A stretch of DNA of 64,000 nt from Ophiosphaerella korrae (Eukaryota > Ascomycota > Dothideomycetes > Pleosporales > Phaeosphaeriaceae), in the NCBI GenBank assembly GCA_028456385.1, contig JALNQF010000024.1:62001-126000 (forward strand). The letters are read 5' to 3'. Each line of letters opens with the position of its first letter. Position 1 is the first letter of the stretch. Below are positions 58,024 to 64,000 of this stretch, piece after piece. A program made the translations under genes and the position numbers. The notes below the pieces were generated by a model, which saw nothing but the letters and a program-made list of their open reading frames with translations, was not told the origin of the DNA and made no database searches.

Positions 58024-58516
58024 AAGGATAAGTTGGATGATAAGGGCGTTTTCTCTAGTTAAATCTTTCAGAGTCTTTGTAGTGTATCTAATTAAGGCCT
58101 CATCGTGGACAACAATTTCCAGTATGAGGTTTTTATACAGCGGCAAGCCTGACAGCGGCCCGTTATTCTACTAGTAGCCCCCAAATACCAAGTATTGGTG
58201 TCACTAGAACTGCTAGGTTTCATAATTGTGGCGGTTCGATCTGGAAAGGCGTAATTTATTTTTAATCAATTTTGTAGACTTCGTTGAGCGGACCTGAGTT
58301 CAACTCGATAGCAATTAGGTTACACCCGGTTATTGATACTACCAAAGTTTGGCATAACAAGGAAGCTCTTGGTATGAAATCCCATCGAAGAATGACTGTC
58401 GGTTATTCATGCACGTCCGACACTTACAGTGCGATTTAAAAACTGAGAATCATTCCAAAGACTAGTACCACCCTATCGTTTATTCGTTCATTTTATCGAC
58501 TTTTAGAGTTGAGGAA
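58024..58516. promoter_or_regulatory. divergent intergenic region
   Basis: 493 bp between the secreted protein (minus) and the pepsin-like protein (plus). A+T-rich in part; no defined element seen. Confidence 0.4.
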
Positions 58517-60053
58517 ATGTCGAGTCCATTATTGATTCTTTCTTCCGGTGGATGGTATGGTAATGATGGGGACTGGTCTACGTATGTCGGCTGGATCGTC
58601 TGTTTGACTGCGTAACTTTGCTAAAGATTATAGTTTTCTCATCGAAATAGGCACACCCAGACAAGCTTTCTATGTTTTGCCGGCCATTCAAGCACAAAAC
58701 GTTTGGCTTCCTATAGCGGACGAATGTGTTAGACTACAAGGGGGTTCAACTACATGTGGCAGTTCCCGTGGCGTTCTTCCATTTGCACAACGCTCCAGCC
58801 CAGGGTTCCAAACCAATGCTTCCTCCTCATGGGAGACCATTGGGATGCATCAGCTCGGCCTGGAACGAGATCGCGGCATAACGGGAAACGGCCTGACTGG
58901 ATTTGACAATATAAGAATTCGAAATGTCAGTTTGAATCATATTGCAGTAACAGCTTATACTTCGCCTGGTTTCTGGATTGGTCAGCTAGGCTTGTTTCCT
59001 AACGCAATAAATTTTTCCCATACGGTTAGTTCACCATCCTTGCTCACAGCTTTGAAGGATGGAGGGTATATACCTAGCATCTCATATGGATATCAGACTG
59101 GGGCGTCGTACCGTAAAACAAAGGTACCCGCGAGTTTGGTCCTTGGAGGGTACGATCGATCGCGGATAACGTCTCCCCTGACTTTCAGGATGGACCCTGA
59201 TAGCCACCGAGCCCTTACTATCGGGGTGCAAGGAATTATCGCGGCGAATACATTCAATGGGACAACGTCTATGGTCACAACGGAATCAATTCTTGCGCCT
59301 TTGGATTCTTCGATTGCCGACTTGTGGCTTCCTCGATCGATCTGTGATCGTTTTGAGTCAGCTTTTGGGTTACAGTTTGATGAGGCATCGGGGCGCTACG
59401 CGCTTACGAGTGCAACCAGAGAACAACTCCGTCAACGGAATCCGACTATAACCTTCACCATCGGAACTAGCGCCGTGATTGGAGGAAACACAACCATAAT
59501 TCAAATCCCGTATGCAGCGTTTGACCTGCAAGCGAAATATCCGATCTTTGCGAATGAAACACAAGTTTTTCCCATCAGAAGAGCAGATAACGAGACTCAG
59601 TACGCGCTCGGTCGAGCTTTCTTACAGGCAATGTATCTTAGCGTCGACTTTGAAATTGGAACCTTCAATGTTAGTGGAGTGAACTGGCAGTCAATGCAGG
59701 GTGATATTGTAACAATACCGGCTCGAGAAAGTGCTTTGGCTACAAATCCAGGAGCAGCATCTATTCGAAGGAATGCGTTATCCAACGGTGCGATCATAGG
59801 GATCGTTGTTGCTAGCATTTTAACAATTATGATATTAGTAGTATCATTATTACACTATAGGAATAGGACAAGGCGTCAAAGGGATAGACTCAAGGAGGAG
59901 CAGGAGCAATCGCACGGACACACACCATCAGATCATGAGCTGGTGAATGACCAAATTCACGAACTACCCCCAAAACATGGCCACAGTGAGTTGCGAGTGC
60001 AGGGGATAGTAGCGGAAATGGAAGCAAATAACTGTGTACATGAGCTGAATTAG
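58517..60053 (+). CDS. membrane-anchored pepsin-like protein lacking the usual catalytic motif
   Basis: Aspartic-protease fold, but probably not an active protease. Exon 1 58517-58581 and exon 2 58634-60053 (52-bp intron, GTATGT to TTATAG) give 494 residues. The fold is recognisable from FLIEIGTPRQAFYVLPAIQAQ, then QNVWLP, where an active enzyme would have DTGS before the W; that Asp is absent. Further pepsin-type pieces: GFWIGQLGLFP, SISYGYQTG, SLVLGGYDRSRI, then ESILAPLDSSIADLWLPRSIC, where the second catalytic site would be expected but reads PLDSS, and YALGRAFLQAMYLSVDFE. A membrane segment lies near residues 415-440 (GAIIGIVVASILTIMILVVS) with a charged cytosolic tail. No signal peptide is seen at this start, so an upstream exon may be missing. 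Confidence 0.75.
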
Positions 60054-60640
60054 TATAAAGGCGTAATGCCGTTTGTAGATATTACAGGGTTAAAATAAAT
60101 GGTAATTCAACGAATTCTTCTAGTGCAACAAATCAGAATCCTTAGAGTTGACTTGTATATAATGTGATACATTCCTATGTGTTTGAAAACAAACTTAACG
60201 AATAGTTACACGTTAGCGCTCAGACTCATAGTGGTCAACATATCCATCGCCTAACATTTATGGTATCTAAACCTCCGGGAAAACAACTGTCCAGTTCTAG
60301 CAATTCTGAACTATCTTCGCCCAGGTGGTTGCCATTCAAGGCAAGACCACTGAAACTACCTGCACATTAGGCTTGGAATTAGACTAATTTAACATAGACC
60401 GTTCAGTAATGCTATTATTCTCGTAACTAGTGTGATCGGAAGATTCCTCATGCGATTGCAAGTCCTGGCGCATCTAGATCATATCACCTGCGCCAGTTGG
60501 CTGGATACTGACTTTAACAAGCGGTCTGTTTCCGCGTGTGGACTCGTGGAAAAGCTCACTCTCTGCCGCTGCCACGCGATTCTCGGAGCCGTGATCAAAA
60601 AGCGCAGCAACGAGACCGCCAATACCGAGTCTCACTTGGA
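60054..60640. other. intergenic region
   Basis: About 590 bp between converging genes; no gene seen. Confidence 0.4.
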
Positions 60641-62602
60641 CTAATGATGGACAGCGTCGTTGCTGGCTCGCCAAGCGATGATGGCGATCACCAGCGTGAG
60701 GATCGCGTAGCCCATATTTGCGATGACTAAGAGCCACAATGCCGCTGCAGGTGGTTGAGTAACGATTTGTGTTGTCCTTGTTTGCGCTAGGAGATCGGGT
60801 GCTGGCACTGTGTGTACAAATAATGGCGACATGTAAACTTTACTCATACCACACGCATATGCCTCCAACCAAGATTTCAAATCGGGTGTAATGTTTGCGC
60901 GTTGTGCGGTTATAAAAGTTCTTGAGACCATAAAAGCAAAGGTCTTTATGGTAGGACCAATAGCGATACCGGCTGTTATTGAATGACTCGGGCGTTTCGT
61001 CATGCTTGTCACTTTTCCATCAACAGCTGTATATACTACATTGTATACTGCTCATTGTTAGTCAGACAAGAAACCCCAAACTATATGTCACATAGCGCTT
61101 GATACACAATGGGATAGAATAACCGACTCTGCTTCATAGTCTCCTCCGGGGTGCCATGCAGTATCTCTGGTGTTAGCTAAGAGTTCTGTAGTGTCTGTTG
61201 GCAGATAGGTTTGTCCTACCCACTGCCATGGATTTTTCCACATCGTGTTGGCTTCTTCTAGTGTAGTATTTGATATGGTATCATTATCATATCGATTAAC
61301 ATTCATCTCACGTAGGAAAGGTTCTTCTTCGGCTAGGTATTTGTGGAAATCTAAGGTGTTCACGGTTATTGCCGAAGTTGACATGTGGCCCTTGGGATCA
61401 ATGGGAGAACCTAGAACTTTACTGCAGTTCCATCTATTTATATTCTTAGATAAAATCATGGTATGATTTATCTTGCAAGCCGACATTGGAATAGCTGAGC
61501 AGCGAGTAGACAAAGCGAAGGAAGATGCCTTCCAATCTGCTCCTGGTTCAGCCTTTGCAGGGCCGACGATCGTGTATTGGGTTCCGTCAGGTTCCGTGTA
61601 GTTCAGACGGTATTCATCTAAAGTGTCAAGAATTACCTCAAAGAACTTAGATCGATTGGCCATGTATACGGTGTCAAGAAGGATGTCGTTTCGTATCCCG
61701 CACCCCTAAAAATTGATGTTGGCTAGCGTTCCAACAGTCGACTGGTCGAAACACCAAGAGCCAATTTTCCTGCTATAATTGTACGTATTTACAAGCCTGG
61801 GCATAATTGATACCAACTCTATTGCCGTTGTTATGATGTGCAAGTAGCCATCTGTTGCTTGTATCGAGATACTGCGCGACTAATTAGTTCAACATCCATT
61901 AAGTAGAGCATTAACTCATATAATTCGCAAGAATACCGATGGGTAGGACCAAAACGAGCGGCGGATGAGTGTTTGCTTCGTCCTATTATGACCAGACCAG
62001 GCAGTCGTAGTTGCTTGTTGAGATGGATTCAGGCGACGATAGACAAGACTATCCCATAAAGAGCGGTAATCTGCATTTAGAACCGCAAAATTAGGATAGT
62101 TTGTTAAGGACTCAGAAGACTTTGCGTCCCATCGTATCGCGAGGATGCGTCAAGCAGCTGGGATGCGCTGTGGTAGGCAAACATTGTCATAATAACGCTA
62201 ATCATGGCAAAGCTAACTGTAGATGAGAAGGAAGAAACCCAAACGAGCTGTGAGGCTGAAAAGTCAACATAATAGTGAGGCTCGCTTGTTGTGTTGATTA
62301 GCGGGTGCTTCGGACAGAGACGTCCTCTAGGGCGTTCGAGAACACCAGGTGAGAATCACGACTGTAAATACGATCATAGGAACAACAACGAGCGAACAAC
62401 CGGTAAGTATTCTACTCCTGTGCGTTTGGCCAGGCAATTTTTGCCTGAGTGCACTCATTTTCTTCTTTTGTTTGTGTTGCTGAAGTATGCGCATAATCGT
62501 GGATGCATTTTCTGGGATAAGTATTCCATGTGCGCTATTTACCGTAGACTGACACGCGCCGATCAAGAAAAGTATTAGCGTCTTGAGTAGACAGAAGAGC
62601 AA
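60641..62602 (-). pseudogene. large fungal multi-pass membrane protein, decayed copy
   Basis: Pieces match, in order, an uncharacterised family of large membrane proteins common in Pleosporales, known to me from family pattern only. The pieces are a first membrane segment (GCSLVVVPMIVFTVVILTWC), FAMISVIMTMFAYHSASQLL, a diverged middle (LNADYRSLWDSLVYRR), IQATDGYLHIITTAIELV, GSWCFDQSTVGTLANI, then a well-kept block TVYMANRSKFFEVILDTLDE to NTMWKNPWQWVGQ, and the C-terminal block VVYTAVDGKVTSMTKRPSHS with the last membrane segment. Between 61700 and 62300 these pieces lie in different frames with stops that introns only partly explain (a possible intron ends at CGCGCAG near 61880). Two long open blocks (61663-61088 and 61012-60641) are intact. 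I judge it decayed, but a complex intron pattern is possible. Confidence 0.5.
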
Positions 62603-64000
62603 CGTTTGTTCTTCTTACTTGGCATAGCCCCTAACGTGCGCCACCTCGGCACAGATGGAATAAACCATATCGGTTATGGCATAGTAATAAGACTACTGAA
62701 GTAAGTAGGATAGATTCTACGACCGAGCGATGATACTATCCTAGATATTTGGACGCATCCCTGACAAGTTTGAGTTGTTGCAGTTCTGAAGATAGAGGTT
62801 GTGATGAGTAGAAACCTTGTAACAATAACGAGATTATCACGATGTTGATTCGTTACAAGACAATAGTAAGAAGTAGACAATAACGAGCGTATTTGATTGA
62901 CAGGATTTCAGTGAGCAAGACTCTTAGAAGGCCTCGGATATTCTCTTGTGCAATAATCAATTTGTCCAAACACCTACATGTAGAACAACTGTATCCAGTA
63001 TACTACTCTAATCTTCTTCTACGCATAGGGACGGGGCGAAAGTATACCTCATGTGTGCGTATAAAGAAAGCTAGAAAACTTTAATTCCTGCTCATGCGTG
63101 TACCTCTACTATTACCTGAATCGCAGCATCGTTCTACAACCATCTCATTATCATCAGTATCTTAGCAAGTACCAAGCTTGAGATTATAACGAACTTGTTG
63201 CAAGACTGAAACAAGGTTATAGTATGTATATTCGGTTGTATCCAAGGCAATTGACATCGGTAGGTTTTCTACACTTTTTTGGTTGCATAGTGTAATACAG
63301 TAGCCTTGTATTCCTATACTCAGTAGTAAACGTACGCTATATTGTACTCAGTATTGTAATAACAGAAAAGTAATTTTCCATTCGAAGATATTTTAGATAG
63401 AGATATCTTACTCAATTATGGAACTCTCCACACAGTATAGTAAACCACTTGTAACTCTCGCAAAAAATATCAATTTATGAATCAGTTCCTTAACCAGACT
63501 AGCGTGAGTCAGGGCTAGATACAAGTTACTCTCTAATCTTATCCTCGAGGAAGCCAGAATATGTATCTCAATGAAGCTTGTAAGGCAATTATGATTTACT
63601 GTTTGCAGCCAACCTTTATCTGAATTTGAACAATTTTGAGTCATAACACTTCGTATCGTATGCCCTTTTTTGCCTGTCTTCTCTACTATAAGTTCCGGAT
63701 TTCGAAGATTATCGATTGTTGGTTTAGTAAGAGTGCAGTTCATGTCTACTTAACTACCCCAACATTACTTGGTCCTGTGAAATGTTTTTGACGTTTGCCA
63801 CTATACAACAAAATGGGCTAGCAAGATAGAAAAGGCGAAGGTAATGATTGGAGTAATCATGTGTAAGCTTTTAGCCCAAACACTACTTGTAGCTTGCGGT
63901 GGCTGCTGCAGTCGGAGCGGGCCGATGGCGGGTCGGTAAGCTTTAAGTGGTTTCTCATACGTAAACACTACACGCCGATGTTGCTGCTACGTGGTGCCAC
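62603..64000. other. A+T-rich gene-empty right end
   Basis: About 1.4 kb; 62900-63700 is A+T-rich with short frames on both strands that look random. The last 120 bp are GC-richer (ggctgctgcagtcggagcggg region near 63900-63930). No gene or repeat family recognised. Confidence 0.45.

Overview
The window reads as nuclear DNA of a filamentous ascomycete, most likely a dothideomycete close to Pleosporales. Most genes carry short introns (about 43-75 bp, GTRNGT donors, CTRAC-like branch points, YAG acceptors). Several proteins belong to families I associate with these fungi: an Egh16/Gas1-like secreted protein, a DUF7702 membrane protein, a DUF7025-AAA ATPase and a SesB-like lipase effector. There are no bacterial operon signals, rRNA or CRISPR, and I recognise no tRNA. 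Exon boundaries were read by eye from splice signals and frame agreement.

Layout. 0.8-13.7 kb is sparse: a cytochrome P450, an Egh16-like secreted protein, a secreted amidase, a histidine acid phosphatase broken by two frameshifts, and a multi-pass membrane protein. 14.6-25.1 kb holds a small unknown protein, a SET-domain protein, a peroxiredoxin-like protein, class III alcohol dehydrogenase (glutathione-dependent formaldehyde dehydrogenase) and small orphan proteins, one an acidic Cys-rich repeat protein. 25.9-33 kb holds a secreted alpha/beta hydrolase, an SDR, an F-box-like protein, a methyltransferase relic and a small unknown.

33.8-47 kb is a dense housekeeping block: an SLX8-like SUMO-targeted ubiquitin ligase divergent from mitochondrial DNA polymerase gamma, an 81-residue mitochondrial protein split over two exons, a GFA/CENP-V-fold protein, mL67/Mhr1 divergent from a UVRAG/Vps38-like autophagy protein, and a ceramide synthase. 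Two genes in this block act on mitochondrial DNA or ribosomes.

48-62.6 kb looks accessory: a broken Cys-rich membrane protein, a DUF7025-AAA ATPase, then a divergent pair that is the most interesting element here. A SesB-like alpha/beta-hydrolase ends in a short Asn/Gly/Gln motif, and the opposing NTPase-like protein begins with almost the same motif. That is the arrangement of fungal amyloid-signalling (NLR/effector) cassettes. Beyond it lie a GPI-type secreted protein, a membrane-anchored pepsin-like protein without the usual catalytic motif, and a decayed member of a large membrane-protein family. The last 1.4 kb and several other gaps are A+T-rich and empty.
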